NCBI RefSeq assembly: GCF_000004195.4
Contig: NC_030683.2
Coordinates: 74,991,764 to 75,055,763 of the forward strand
Origin: Xenopus tropicalis
Lineage: Eukaryota; Chordata; Amphibia; Anura; Pipidae
Direction: 5' to 3'
Length of the DNA stretch: 64,000 nucleotides
The stretch's first letter is position 1, and every line of letters starts with the position of its first letter. Under the pieces are notes generated by a model that was given only the letters and a program-made list of their open reading frames with translations, was not told where the DNA came from and did not search any database. The translations under genes and the position numbers were made by a program. This document shows positions 36,593 to 48,815 of the stretch, in pieces.

Positions 36593-38466
36593 TAGGTCTT
36601 GATTATATGCTAGAGGATAATAGGAGTTTTAGCCCAACGAAACTGATAAATTTACCACTGTACTTGCAGGTTTATGTCCCCTTAAAATGTAATTGTAATT
36701 TTTACTGCTTTCTTTTCAGGCTCTCTCATACTTCTCGGGCTCTCTCTCCTCTCATACTCAAACTGCTGCTTTCTTGTTAGGGTGATTACATGTAACAGTC
36801 TTATAACAGTTTAAGTTACAAACCTGAGGGCTTTAGAGCTAAATTGTCTTTGAATTCTACTGTGCAGTCTTGCAGTCTCCAATAATAAAAGTTCATTTGA
36901 AATTGAGCTACACTTTGCATATCTGACCTAATGCACTACCTGCAAACAGCTCAGGCCATGTTCCTTCCTTAGGAGAGGACATGTTTTACAAGCAGAAAAT
37001 TGTTATTAAATGACCATCCAATGATGTTTGAGCTTTATGCAGATGAATGGGTTCGGAAACAATTAAAAAGTCAATGTTAAGCAAAATATACTAATATAAA
37101 ACCCCAGCCCATTAAGGATACCTTTCCAAACAGCAGTTAGCCAACATTCCTCAAAATCCAGGAACTATGTACAATGCAGTTCAGAGTAAAGAATGAGATT
37201 TACTGATAGTCACATGGCTTCCTGGGAAATAAAAGCTGTGAAATGAGTTTTTGTGTCACAAAGAAAAGGATTTTTATAGTTGATTCTGTCCCTGTAGGAC
37301 ACCTAACTTGCAGCTTCAGAGTAATTTCATTTAAAAACCATTACATTTGGCAGCCGTATAACAGTATTAAAGCAAAAAATGAATGTGTTAAGCTGCATTG
37401 ATTAATCATTTCTGTGCTCGAAGCTGCAAGCCATGACCATCATAGTTGGCAAAGTTCTTGTGCTTGGCATTATCCACCATATCATTCTCAGCAAGGACAT
37501 TTGACTGAAGATTTAGAACTCATAATTTCTCTCTGTTGGCAAACACTCGTCATTCACAGTTGGCTTTTGTTTTTATATATGAGTATTTCATCCTGTGTGT
37601 TGGCTCCCACAGTACAAACATATGCCTGTATCCAACAGAATGAAACAAAATGGGCACAGCATGTGTTGGTTTTCACTTTAGACTTCAACACACAAATTGG
37701 ATGCATGATCAATAGCCTCCCAGCTATCCAGTATAGTTGTGATGTGGGAAGGAAAGCTGAGATTTTGTATATGCTTTCAAAAAACTTGCAGTAACAGAAA
37801 TAAAAAAAAAATATAAGAAGGGCCGAGCACATCTAGAATGGAACTACATTATTTAAACCTATTTAATGAGCAGTCACTTTGGCATTAATATAGGAGCATT
37901 CCATACAACATCACAGTGGTTCAATGTCAGTGATGGGAAATGTACTTTGAATCCTGACCCCCTGACATTATTGCTGGTGTATGCCACCTACATAATAAGC
38001 TCAAAGAGTATATCTAAATTGTACTTGTATGTACCACTGTTAAATGGGAATACACAGCAAAAATTGTATATAGCAAAAAAAATAAAACAAGATAGTTGGC
38101 ATATTGGCTACAGCTTAGGAACCTTATCAAAGCTATATTGTATTATATATGCAGGTACCAGGAGGCCACTATTATCTGGAGTTCTGGAAAGAATTCAGTA
38201 TAGCCAAACCTGTGGAGCATAGATTTAAAAAGAGTTTCTAAACCTTCCTGATGCTCTCTTACTTGGGTGCTTACCATTCGTTTCTAGCTGGAAATGCTTG
38301 CTTTAAGCCTGGTCTAACTGTAAATGTATATTACTGATTGAAGTGATATAAGTGATGAATGTGTTCTAGAGATTTATTTATGGAAGTTGTATATATTACG
38401 TATATTTTAAAATACATTTTGGAAATAGTGTTAGTTGCATTTTAACATTGTTCTCTTTTTTTCAAG

Positions 38467-38867
38467 GCATAAATCAGAATATGATGCTTCCCTTCCAAGG
38501 CCTTTCTCTCCTTCTCAAACATATGGCTACATTTGCAGCCCGATACCTTCAGAAGCTGATGTTGTTGATGAAGATGATGACCTTGATTTAGAGGACATCG
38601 GTTCATTAAAGTCTTATCGCAAGTACTGTGAAACTCCAACCTCCAGTATCAGTGAATATGAGAGCTCTATGGCCGGATCTCTTGTTAATGGCTGGGGTTC
38701 TGTTTCAGAAGATAATTATACCAGTGCTAGATGCAGCATGGTCAGCTCCTCTGATGGGTCCTTTTTAATGGATGCAAACTTCGCCAAGGCTCTTGCAGTT
38801 GCAGTTGACAGTTTTTGCTTTGGTGGATCTCAGACTGAGACTGCTGGAAGAGATACGTTTTATGCAG
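38467..38867 (+). CDS. robo3: robo3 exon w10: TYGY / NGWGS / SSSDGSF cytoplasmic block
   Basis: The 401-bp exon (TTTTTTTCAAG acceptor, GCAG|GTAATG donor; phase 2 in, phase 1 out) encodes about 134 residues. It is the strongest match to the family. RPFSPSQTYGYICSP aligns with Robo1 RPISPPHTYGYISGP. An acidic run (DEDDDLDLED) replaces the Robo1 EEEEDEAD stretch. ESSMAGSLVNGWGSVSED aligns with ESSVTGSMINGWGSASEED, and VSSSDGSFLMDANFAKALA aligns with VSSSDGSFFTDADFAQAVA. In Robo1 this block comes just before the CC3 region. From memory, human ROBO3 lacks it. The exon ends GRDTFYA plus one base, parallel to Robo1 GRRHFHA. Confidence 0.93.
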
Positions 38868-38993
38868 GTAATGTTTTCTTTTTTAATAAAAGCAAAGGGC
38901 AAATGGCACTAGATTTTTATCATACCAGTTATTTCTATAGAGCACAATAGTTAAAGTTAAAGTACATACTAGGAGGACAAGTATTACAAATAA

Positions 38994-38995
<2 letters not shown>

Positions 38996-39028
<33 letters not shown>
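38996..39028 (+). repeat. (TA)n microsatellite, left of the hairpin
   Basis: About 16 TA units ending TATACAGTCCAC. A second TA run of similar length (39339-39375) ending TATACAGTGCC lies right of the inverted repeat. Confidence 0.9.
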
Positions 39029-39031
<3 letters not shown>

Positions 39032-39104
39032 TCCACAAAATTTTCAGCACACCAAACCCATAATATAAATCACCTGGGTGCTACCTCCATGTGTCTAATT
39101 ATCC

Positions 39105-39334
39105 AGAAGTCCAAGAATTGGGTGCACACCAGGATATTTTTTAAAAATTAAAACGTTACTTTTATTTAAACATGCTGTTAAAACAGGCCAACGTTTCGGT
39201 CTCCTCCTAAGACCATTATCTTGATAATGGTCTTAGGAGGAGACCGAAACGTTGGCCTGTTTTAACAGCATGTTTAAATAAAAGTAACGTTTTAATTTTT
39301 AAAAAATATCCTGGTGTGCACCCAATTCTTGGAC

Positions 39335-39338
<4 letters not shown>
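39105..39338. repeat. Perfect inverted repeat, two 116-bp arms, 2-nt spacer
   Basis: The left arm 39105-39220 and right arm 39223-39338 were compared base by base: the right arm is the exact reverse complement of the left, with only TT between them. The arms begin AGAAGTCCAAGAATTGGG and meet at GACCATTATC|TT|GATAATGGTC. The pre-mRNA of the robo gene would carry this as a 116-bp perfect RNA stem. Left of the hairpin, unduplicated sequence (39029-39104) leads to one TA tract. On the right the TA tract begins immediately. Confidence 0.95.

Positions 39339-39375
<37 letters not shown>
39339..39375 (+). repeat. (AT)n microsatellite, right of the hairpin
   Basis: An alternating AT run begins directly at the outer end of the right hairpin arm and ends at CAGTGCC. 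Confidence 0.9.
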
Positions 39376-39378
<3 letters not shown>

Positions 39379-39804
39379 TGCCATGTTGAAAAAGACACAG
39401 TAGGAAGGAGGTAGCCACTGAGTTTACAGTCTAAATGAGTGGAAAATAAACAGGCACAAATAGGAGGGCAAAAGTGTACATGCTGTAGAGTGATTTTTTT
39501 TTTAATAACATTCACTTGAGCGCTAAAAGTATAAAAAAGTATGGTGTATTTTGTAGTATTATGCCTTGAGTATTTCCAGGCAAAGGAAGCCCTTTATTTA
39601 GGCAGTGATCAAGGCAGCTGTTAGGTTCAGGGCTCTTTTTTTTGTGCCTTGTGCCTCATGCACCAAAGTAACTACAACTTGCCTCACTGCTCTTATGGAA
39701 ATGAGTGCAGGTAGACAGTTTTTAGGTATAATAATTTAATGGCCACAATGCTGCAGTCATTTTTGTGCCTAGCATTGGGCATAACAATTATAACTTAGTC
39801 CTAG

Positions 39805-40292
39805 GGGCTGATTTACTAAGACACGAATTCCGACCGAATTGGAAAAATTCCGATTGGAAAACGAACATTTTGCGACTTTTTCGTATTTTTTGCGTTTTTT
39901 TCGGCGCCTTTACGACTTTTCGGAAATTATCGCGACTTTTTCGTTACCAATACGATTTGCGCAAAAAGTTGCGATTTTTTCGTAGCCATTCCGAAAGTTC
40001 CGATTTTTTCGTAGCGTTAAAACTTGCGCGAAAAGTTGCAACTTAAAAGGCGCAACGTTTTGCGCAATTTTTAACACTACGAAAAAATCGCAACTTTTTG
40101 CGCAAGTTTTAACACTACGAAAAAATCGCAACTTTCGGAATGGCTACGAAAAACTTGCGTTTTTCCGCAAAAATCGTATTGGTAACGAAAAAGTCGCGAT
40201 AATTTTCCGAAAAAATTGCAAAATACCGATCATTACGAAAAAAACGCAATCGGACGCATTCGGCCCGTTCGTGAGTAAGTAAATGGGCCCCC
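39805..40292. mobile_element. Palindromic MITE
   Basis: GGGCTGATTTACTAAGACAC at the left and an inverse right end GTAAGTAAATGGGCCCC, flanked by TAG on both sides. The arms contain TACGAAAAAATCGCAAC units. Same family as 3851 and 12207. Confidence 0.83.
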
Positions 40293-41647
40293 TAGTGTCA
40301 ATCTAATGAATAATGAAGGGCTCAGTTTGCATGGAGCTATTGCACAGTAGAAGGAAAACAGTTACATTGCAATCAGTTCACTGAGCAGAGCATAGAACAG
40401 AATATCATTCAGTCTGCTGAGGTGAAATTAAATGTTTGCCTAATTAATTAAGAGCAAATTGTCAGGCGTTTAAGTTACTTTCAGTTCCGAAATTATCCAA
40501 GTAATTTCCCCAAAGGATTTGGTATATTTCACAAAAAGCCAAGCATGCTTTCTAACATTCTAACGATAATTGGACTGAATGTGTTGCTTTATATAATGCA
40601 AACTGCACTGAGTAAAGTACAAAGTCATTCTGGTAATCTGTTTTTGGCCCTGTGGGTTGAGTGATCAAACCAGTATATTCTGCCCAACAACAAATACAGC
40701 AAAGGGTCATACGATTTGAACAACTGAGTCAACAGTTGGTCCATTTGTGGTATATTTGCACTCATGATTTTATTCAGTAACCGGCGCTCCAAGGAACACC
40801 AAGTAACTTGAATAAATGCTGTATTCCTTTGGGACTGTAAGTCTTGTATGGCCCTCTAATTGTAAGGTAATGCACCGCAAATCTTGGTCTAATGTGAAGA
40901 ACACATTAATAAAATGTATCCAAATCTCATGTACTCAATAAAGCAACCGTTCAGTGAGCCAGTGTCTGTAATCTGCACATAATTTAATGCTCTTTTTTAA
41001 GGCACACAGGCTTGCTTCATTTGCATTTCAAATAAGTCAAAATGACAAGGAGAAAATGTAATTATTGTGCGGATTGAAGTTTTTGTTTCCATTTTTCTAA
41101 TTTCATATGGAATTACATGCCTTCATAGACTACTACATTATGTACTGTCAGATATCTAAATGATAAAAGGCAGCGAGTAAATTAGTGTAATCTGTGTAAC
41201 GCTGCATGATTCTTACATCTTTCACAACAAGTAATCAGAGTAGATCAATAACAGTTGTGGTTTTAATGTAAGAATCACTGGAAATTGCTAAATATTTCAT
41301 ATTTTTGCCAATGCCCATAGCATATTTTATTTATGCTTTTGCTATTTTACTTGATCACTGTCAAAATATATTGAAATCTTCAGAAGGGAGCTCAGCAAAA
41401 TCGATGCCTTGTATTTGTTAAACAAGTGATAGTCAGGTAACCTTGCCCCCGTGTTTTGTAAAGAACAATTAAAACCAGTACATTAGTAAAACTACTTCAA
41501 TTACAATCAGGCCTGTAAAAGCTGATTTTAGTCAACAATTAACAGTATCATAATTACTGATGGAGCAGCCCTGCAACCACTGCAGTGTCAGGGAATCTAC
41601 TGGGGCTAGTGGGACAGTGACTGCAATTTCATGCAGCATAATGTTAG

Positions 41648-41874
41648 AAATAGTGACAAGGTATGGATTTGTGCAAATTTCCAATTTTCACCATTGGCGC
41701 AAAAATGCAGGGGAAAAAAAATTGCCATGTGACAAAAAATTGTCAAAAAATGATGCGCAGCAAAAAAATTGTTGCGTGCATCATTTTCGGGATTTTTTTC
41801 ACCGTTTCGTGAATCTTTTCAAAGATTTGCAAGTTATTCAGTGAAGCAAAACGGGACAGATTCGCTCCTCACTA
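41648..41874. mobile_element. Degraded hAT-type MITE (TAGTGATGAGCGAAT family)
   Basis: It ends AAACGGGACAGATTCGCTCC followed by TCACTAG, the inverse of the start of the 26704 element. The left part has GGTATGGATTTGTGCAAATT, a worn form of the other end. Confidence 0.65.
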
Positions 41875-42006
41875 GTTAGAAAATATCAACTCATGCATTG
41901 GCATAGACTGGTTGCTAGCATGCAGTTATGAAAGTTTTTGGTTGTTTGTGTTATTCTTTTTATTTGATTGCTCTCTGTCTAAACATTTCCTACACTATTC
42001 CTCAGT

Positions 42007-42194
42007 TCAGGTATGAGATTCCTTATCCGGAAACCAGTTATCCAAACTACCAAAGGCCATTTCCCATAAACCCCATTTCTCTGTAATAGAGCATTAGCTT
42101 GTACTTAATGGTAGCTGCATGAATCCATACTGGGGGCAAAACAATCATTACAGACAACCCCAGGTCCTGGGCATAATAGATCCTATACCTGTAG
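42007..42194. mobile_element. Internally deleted copy of the CAGGTATAGGACCC MITE
   Basis: CAGGTATGAGATTCCTTATC at the left and GATCCTATACCTG at the right mark a shortened, older copy of the family at 25430 and 30961. Confidence 0.65.
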
Positions 42195-42676
42195 CTTATA
42201 TCTGTATAACAGTTTGTAGTGTTTCGGGTCTGTTAATAACAGGCACTGTTCAACATCCCTGCTACTAAAACGTACTCTTCTTTCACTACATTTTGTTAAT
42301 CTTTGCATGGTTGGGTTGCTCGTTTCCATAGCAACTATTTTTGTGGGAACACTAATTGATGTGTGAAATTACAAAGCACACTAAAAAAAAGAGTTAAATC
42401 TATATTTTAATTTAAGTAAATGTTACAGAGTCATTGCCATTTCATTGAAAACTATTCAAAATGACAAAATTGAGTGTATAGGATTGCTCTTAACAGAACT
42501 GTAGTATTACAAACAAACTATATTTTTATGTAAATTACTGGCCGTTGTGACTTTGTTGTTTGTCATTTAGGTGTGTGTTCGTATGCCAAAGTGTGAAATG
42601 TATACATTCTGCTTATCTACTACAAATTGCAATAATACATTTCTGGCAGTGCAGATGACAGCTTAGTAGGGTAAAG

Positions 42677-42838
42677 CAGTGCTGTCCAACTTATGCCATT
42701 TAGTGGCCTTATGATTTATCAAGATTATATTAAAATGAGTTCATATAGTGAAGTCTAGAAAGCCATGTAGCAGACTGGGGGCCATAAAAGTCCTTTGGAG
42801 GGTCACATCTGGCCCATGGGCCTCCAGTTAAACAGCTG
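42677..42838. mobile_element. hAT-like short element
   Basis: CAGTGCTGTCCAACTT at the left and CCTCCAGTTAAACAGCTG at the right are imperfect inverse ends, with TGGCCCATGGGCCTCCAG inside, a hAT-style terminus. GGGTAAAG on the left resembles GGGTTAAAG on the right. Confidence 0.6.
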
Positions 42839-45800
42839 TGGGTTAAAGGATAAGGAAAGTCTTAAAATGGTGGGGTTTAACTTAACTTGTAATATATGTT
42901 GTAGAATATCCTATTCCTAGAAACTTTGCAATAGGTCTTTATTATTTTATTTTTAATAGTTTTTTTAATTATTTGCCTTTCTTTTCTACATCTTTCCAGC
43001 TTTCAAATGGGGTTCACTGACCCCACTAGCTAAAAAACTATTGCTCTGTGAGCTTACATTTTTATTATTATTGTTAGTTTTTATTACTTATTTAACAGTG
43101 AGCAACCCTTTTAAAGCCACTGTGGTGTTTTCTTGTAGCTCAGCACCATGTGACCTAAGTCGTTGAGTTTTTTCTCTAGTTCCCCCCTGGCCTGGCGCAT
43201 TCTCATTCCTGTTATTCCAGCTGGCCAGGTACTTTGGTGTCCCAGATATTACACATGCACATTTTGCTGGGTAGAACATGCACAGTAGCACAGACTGCAC
43301 CTAAGGATCAGCATGGGTACCTTCTGCAGCACCTTGTCCTTGTAGCAACTGACCTGTTGGAAAATGCTGCGTGCCAGGAAGATTTTTTTTAAGAAGAGGC
43401 GAGCAGACTTTGGGAAAACTTCAGCAACTTGGGTCACATGAGGGTAAGCTACAAGAAACAACCCCGTAGTTGTTACCATTACCTTGTCCTTTCATTTCAT
43501 TGTGTAACTGCAAGCATTGCCTAGATTCTCCTTACAGTAGCACTGAGACAGAATACCATCAGTTCTACTGAAAGATAAGAGGATTACAGGGTAACCATAT
43601 TTCTCCTCTAAACCAGAACCAATAGTATAGTATAGATTATAATCAAATTAAAAATGTAAGACTTAATGATTTTGTGTAATAGGCCCTTTATAATTTTCCA
43701 CTTCACAGCAATAAGGTTGTCAATCAATCTCTGTTCTGTATAGCTTTTTGTGTTTAAATCCTTGTTTCTGTTTGTTTGTTCCAGTTTTCAATAAAGGTTA
43801 TGTCCAGTATAGATTTCATGCCCTGGAAGTGGTCACTTTGGTAGCAATGAATGGAAATGGGATTCAGCAATTTGAATTGTGCTTCTTTTGTGTGTTGTAC
43901 AGAACATTTTTTTTATCCCATTTCCCAATTCAGAACACGGCCCCTTTTTTTTCAGGGTTAAGTAAGGTCATTGAATCAAATCCTTCCTCCATCTGTTCCA
44001 TTCAGGTGGTATTGACACTTGTGTGTGTTTCTGTTGCATCAGAACTATTTCTTATGTTTATTATGATTATTATTCATAGAGGCTGGAATTTAGGCAATCA
44101 GCTTATTCCTACAGAAGAACAGTACTGGTGAGTTATCATAGAGAAGTAATCAGTAATCTCGATAGAAGCAAAAAGCATTTATGACCTCTGCCACACAATA
44201 TGATTTATAGTAGGAATAGCCAATAAATAGGATACAGGAATACACTTGATAATAATGTATTTTAGGAGATCTATCACCAGATATTGTTTAAGAGGTTGCC
44301 GCAATCAGTTTGATCTGACATGACTGCTTATGGGTGTGCTGCGCTCCTTCAAAATTACACATTGTTATGTCGCATCTCGGCAGTTTTCTGGGAAATGATT
44401 CTTTTTTACATTATCTGTCACCTTGTACAGATAACCACATACACTGTGCAGGGGCATTTAGAAAAATATTGACATTTTTAGAAATAGCAAGGTTAATGTC
44501 ACAAGGTATGTTCAGAGACCTTAGCTCTTTATAAAGGGGACCAATATTTCAATGTCAAAATTCACATGGAAAATAGATCCTCTGCAGTCATAGGCCCACT
44601 ATCAAAACAAGAATATTGCACTATATTTAAGCAGGCTAGCTACAAATATCCTAAAACTACCTTTATGTTTACATTCTACTGCCCTCTGTCTGTCTGTTAC
44701 TTATCGTTCCACATCCCTTTCGCTGCTACAATATGACACTCTCAGGTTTCCACTGCTTTCTATTGTTCCAGCTACAAGTATGTAGCACTGAGTATTCCCC
44801 TTCTACCACTACACAACCAAAGCTGAAAATAAATGTCTGTCTTGGAGTGAGTGTAGTTACCAGCATATGTATATTCGAATGAGACAGCAAACAAAATTCA
44901 ATTAAAAGGGAATCATCATTGTTATAAAAACAAAAGACAGTATTATTTTTTTCTTACAGTTATTTACATATTTAGCAATTTATTTATGAGATCCTTTGGT
45001 TGACTTTGCGCTGCATATGTTTTTCCACTCGTGATTCACTTTATTACTGTTGCAAAGGGAGATTAGTCACTAGGAAGCTAAAATAAACTGTTGTGGATTT
45101 TTCCTTTCTTTGTACTAATGTCATATACAGCATACCGCTATAAAGTTCAGATATACTACAAACAACAAGAATCTTTATTCATGCACATTTTAAAACTTGG
45201 ATCTCACAATGTAATGTATGGAAGCCGTATTTTATATTAATGTTATTCCTTATATTCCATTTATTCCATCCATTTTAAATATAATTGTTATTTAATTATT
45301 CTGGCTTCAGCATGCTAAACCTTACACTTGAGATAATAGAGCATTGCATCTATCTAAATCATCAGAAAGATCCTACCTAGGGACCATGAGATGGCCATGA
45401 TCAATAAACTGTATTGCATAACAAAAATAAATTGCACACTTTTCCTACCATCTGGCTCAGCAGTAGGAATCTCCATTAACTCTATTACATTATCACATAC
45501 GGTTTGAGCATACTCCATGTACCTCTATAACATAATTCTATTACATTGTCTGGATGACAATCCATCCATTGATTTCAGAAACCCAACACAACCTCTCCAC
45601 CCCCATTTTCAGCTAACACGTTAATTTACCCTCATATTTATAGAACTGCTCTCCCAGGGTTCCTAGGTAACATCAATAAATCCACTTTACACATTGTGGG
45701 TTCAGAAAAAATAAAATATTTTGCAATGAATTTTTTTTCTATTGTAAAGTCGTTTCTGTTGTTTGATTACAATGTGAAATCTCTAGATGAGTTTAGGCTG

Positions 45801-46562
45801 CATACTTTGGGTAACTGAGAGGTGATAAAGAAAAGTATTATGGGCAGGCGAAATAACTTCAAGGCTAAGGGTAACAGGTGCTCAACTGGCACTGGCGCAC
45901 AGAAAAAGCCCCAGTATCCATGGGGTATTAATCCCACATAAATATATTCTTCACTCCCAATTAAATACAAAAAACTTTATCAAAGCAAAGTTAAAAAATA
46001 TATACCAGCCCCACAGATAATGACTTTACGTTTTCCTACATATATGGTACTTCCCTACGACAATGTACTATGTAGGTATAAAACGTGTAAGGTCGCTATA
46101 TGTGGGGCTGGTATGTATTTTTTTTAACAATTCTTTTATTGAAACATTTTAAATGTACATATTTTAACAGTATAATAATTGCATAATCATTTGTGCTTGT
46201 TGTACAAGAAAATTAAATAAAGTAACAAGAAAAAAGAAAGCATTACAGTGTCATTTGTATCAAAACTTATATTAACTGCTATTTAACAATCCTGGTCACC
46301 ATTTCGGCATTCCAGTTATGAATAATTATGTTGGGGACAAATTACGTTTCACCAGTAGGTGCCAGTATAACGTCCCCAGGTTAGGATAAATTTAGGGGTC
46401 CTGAAAATCATCTTGCCATCTTTTTTGTTGTTCCTCTAGGGAGCCTAGGATTTGTGTTTCCAGCAGGGTAGCTGCAATATTTAGGGATGGTGAAACCCAT
46501 CTCCAGGCCACTGCAATTTGCAACATGTTACCCAGTCTAAGCCTTCCACCTCCTGTGATGAT

Positions 46563-46930
46563 TTAAAGTAGAAGGAAAGCCTAAGTCACTTGGGGGTTCC
46601 AAAATGTTATGCACCCCAAAGTGACTTAAATCACTTACCTTGTGAGCGCTTCCTTCTTCCGCGTTGGTGCACTGCGCATGCGCATTAGAGTGAAAAGCCG
46701 GACTTTAACAACAAAGTCGGCCTCTCACTCTAATGTGCATGCGCCGGCCCAGGGAATTCGCCGCAGAAAAAACGCGGAAGGAGGAATCGCTCGATACAGG
46801 TACCCTGGGCTGGTACAGTTTTCTCCTAACAGGGGCACCAGCCCGGGGTTCAAGGTAAGCGATTTAAGTCATTTGGGGCTGCCTAACATTTTGGCACCCC
46901 CAAGTGACTTAGCCTTTCCTTCTCCTTTAA
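46563..46930. mobile_element. TTAA MITE inserted in the L1
   Basis: TTAAAGTAGAAGGAAAGCCT at the left is mirrored by AGCCTTTCCTTCTCCTTTAA at the right; the next inner block AAGTCACTTGGGGG is also inverted. It interrupts L1 ORF2, so it is younger than the L1. GC-rich interior with a CTCTAATGTGCATGCGC / GCGCATGCGCATTAGAG pair. Confidence 0.87.
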
Positions 46931-46934
46931 TACA

Positions 46935-47781
46935 GCATGCCAGTGGTTCCATTGCAAGGGTAAATAACAGGGGTGACAATGGGCACCCCTGCCTGGTGGC
47001 CTTGCTAATTGGACAATTTAGAGTTGGTGCTGACCTTAGCTATTGGAAGGGTATATAAGGCCTGAATCCAAGTGATGAATGTGGAATGTATTCCCATCTT
47101 TTTAGCGTAGCCCATAGATATTTCCATTACACAGAATAGAAGGCCTTTTCATTGTCAAGGTGAGACAATTACCCTGTTGCCACAGTTATCATATTTAACA
47201 GAGATGTTTGTAAAAAGCCTCTGGATATTAGTGTCAGTTGACCTTCTGGGCATGAAGCCTGTCTGGTCTGGAGATATTATGTCCCCTAAGTGCTTTGCCA
47301 AAGTAGTAGCCGGGATTTTAGCATCAACATTTATTAGTGAAATTGGTCTGTAGGCGGAACATAACAGTGGGTTCCTTCCTGGTTTGGGTATAAGTACTAT
47401 CAGTGTTTCTCTCATAGAAAGGGGCACTAATTGTTTTGAATGTTGTTTGTACCATTCCCCTGGCATGCCTATTAAACCTGGTAACCAGTTTATTGGTCTC
47501 CTCACATCCCAGAGCTAGATCATTTCTAGAAAGAAATTTGTGAACTGTTTTACAGAGTTAGAGACTCTCCATAAATCGATTAAACTGTGTGCAGAGACCC
47601 ATCTGATGAAGGATTGGTTTGTGGATTTTGGTGCAGCTAGTTTATCTAGTTTATCTAGCTCCACATCTGCAATGGCATTGAAATCTCCAATTAGTAAAAT
47701 AGATACGGAGGAGAGGAATAGAATTTTGCTCATAATGGCATGGTGCCATATACACATTTGCAATGGTAACTTTTTCCCCAC
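46935..47781 (-). pseudogene. L1 ORF2 remnant (endonuclease and reverse transcriptase)
   Basis: 47515-47781 (minus) encodes ILLIGDFNAIAD...SLIDLWRVSN, matching the endonuclease GDFN and DLWR motifs of L1. 47155-47505 encodes IPKPGRNPLLCSAYRPISLI and DQTGFMPRRST, the start of the reverse transcriptase. 47060-47160 holds a broken SLDNEKAF-like motif A. About 46960 reads [11 protein letters not shown] in another frame. The catalytic YADD/FADD block, expected next, is absent. Instead the inserted MITE and C-terminal L1 sequence follow. Enzymatically dead. Confidence 0.8.
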
Positions 47782-48660
47782 TCAGTGCAGAATGTACTAT
47801 AACAAATTCCCTTCCCATCCCTCCCCACCCACTCCATCAAGAAAAAACAATAACCGTGAGTGAGTTTACTTCCCTAACGATAAAACTTTGGTTTTTTGGG
47901 GGATAGTTTTTGTCAAAGTCCTGTATTTGAACTTAGTGTGATTATAGACCTTGAGCTCCGAAACTAGGGCATATTATCTAAACCATGTGTACTGTAATAA
48001 TTGTCCCAGTAGTAGTATAATTGCCAGTCTTGTAGTATACAAGCAAAGTGTTTATCAGTTTTGTGTCTTTTAGAGGCATGTGGAGTGGTCTCCAGCTTAT
48101 TACGTGCTTGGCATTATTACTGTCCAGTAGGCTTACGTTAAATTTGGAGCTGTTCCTGTGTCAGTTTTGTGTGGCCCTGTCTTTAGCCAGGTGATTTCCT
48201 CCTCTGGTGAGCTGAAGAAGTGGGCTTTCCCGTTATCTGTTATTCTTAAAAGGGCTAGGAAAATCATTGCACATGGGATTTTCTTTTACCGAAGTTGCTG
48301 TTTGGCTTCCGGGAATTTTGCTTTCATTTGCCTCACATCACTTTCCTTGCTTCGGCAAGTGCTGCATCCCTGTCACAATAGTTGAGAAGTTGTGCAATTA
48401 AGGGCCTCTGTGGAGCACCAGGGGAGGTGGTCTACCAGGGATTCTGTGTGCCCTTTCTTCCGTGAATGCTGGGGAAAAGGCTGTTTGTCAGAATGTATTT
48501 GTCAGCCACTGTTCCACAAACCTTTTGTGGTGTGTGGTGCCCTCTGCTTTCTTTGGGATAACTAATATACGAATATTGTTGCACCTGAGGCGGTTCTCCG
48601 AATCGGCAACCTTTACTTCAAGAGATTGTATTTGTTTTTCAGTGTTTGTTATGCACCCAG

Positions 48661-48815
48661 GTTAACACTCTTCTCTAGGTCCCCTATTTTCTGTTCAGCC
48701 TCGCTTGTTTGTTCCCTTATTGTTTTGCACATCATGCTTTAGGATCACAAAATCAGTTTTTAGTTTGTCAATCCTAGTTATTAATGCAGCGTGATTGTCT
48801 GTTATGGCGTTAAGT
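48661..48815 (-). pseudogene. L1 ORF1 coiled-coil remnant
   Basis: The minus strand reads AITDNHAALITRIDKLKTDF and, after a frameshift, TSEAEQKIGDLEKSVN. These are typical heptad-repeat segments of the RNA-binding ORF1 protein of L1 elements. No intact ORF1 is left. Confidence 0.65.

Larger units (their letters stand above)
32044..38466 (+). other. Intron w9-w10
   Basis: Contains a GT run (32272-32291), a TTAA MITE (33360-33807), a fragment at about 34515-34570 and a palindromic MITE (36004-36592). 32300-33350, 33810-34500, 34600-36000 and 36600-38466 show no convincing gene. The 118-codon frame at 37866 has no recognisable features. Confidence 0.65.

Noticed and set aside
37866..38222. 118-codon open frame
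   Set aside because: It has no recognisable motif and odd composition, lies in intron, and does not join the receptor frame through splice sites.
43748..44131. 127-codon open frame rich in F, C and I
   Set aside because: It looks like chance coding of T-rich DNA; no domain is seen and it is unconnected to the robo exons in phase.
46642..47058. 138-codon plus-strand frame
   Set aside because: It runs from the inserted MITE into the antisense strand of the L1.
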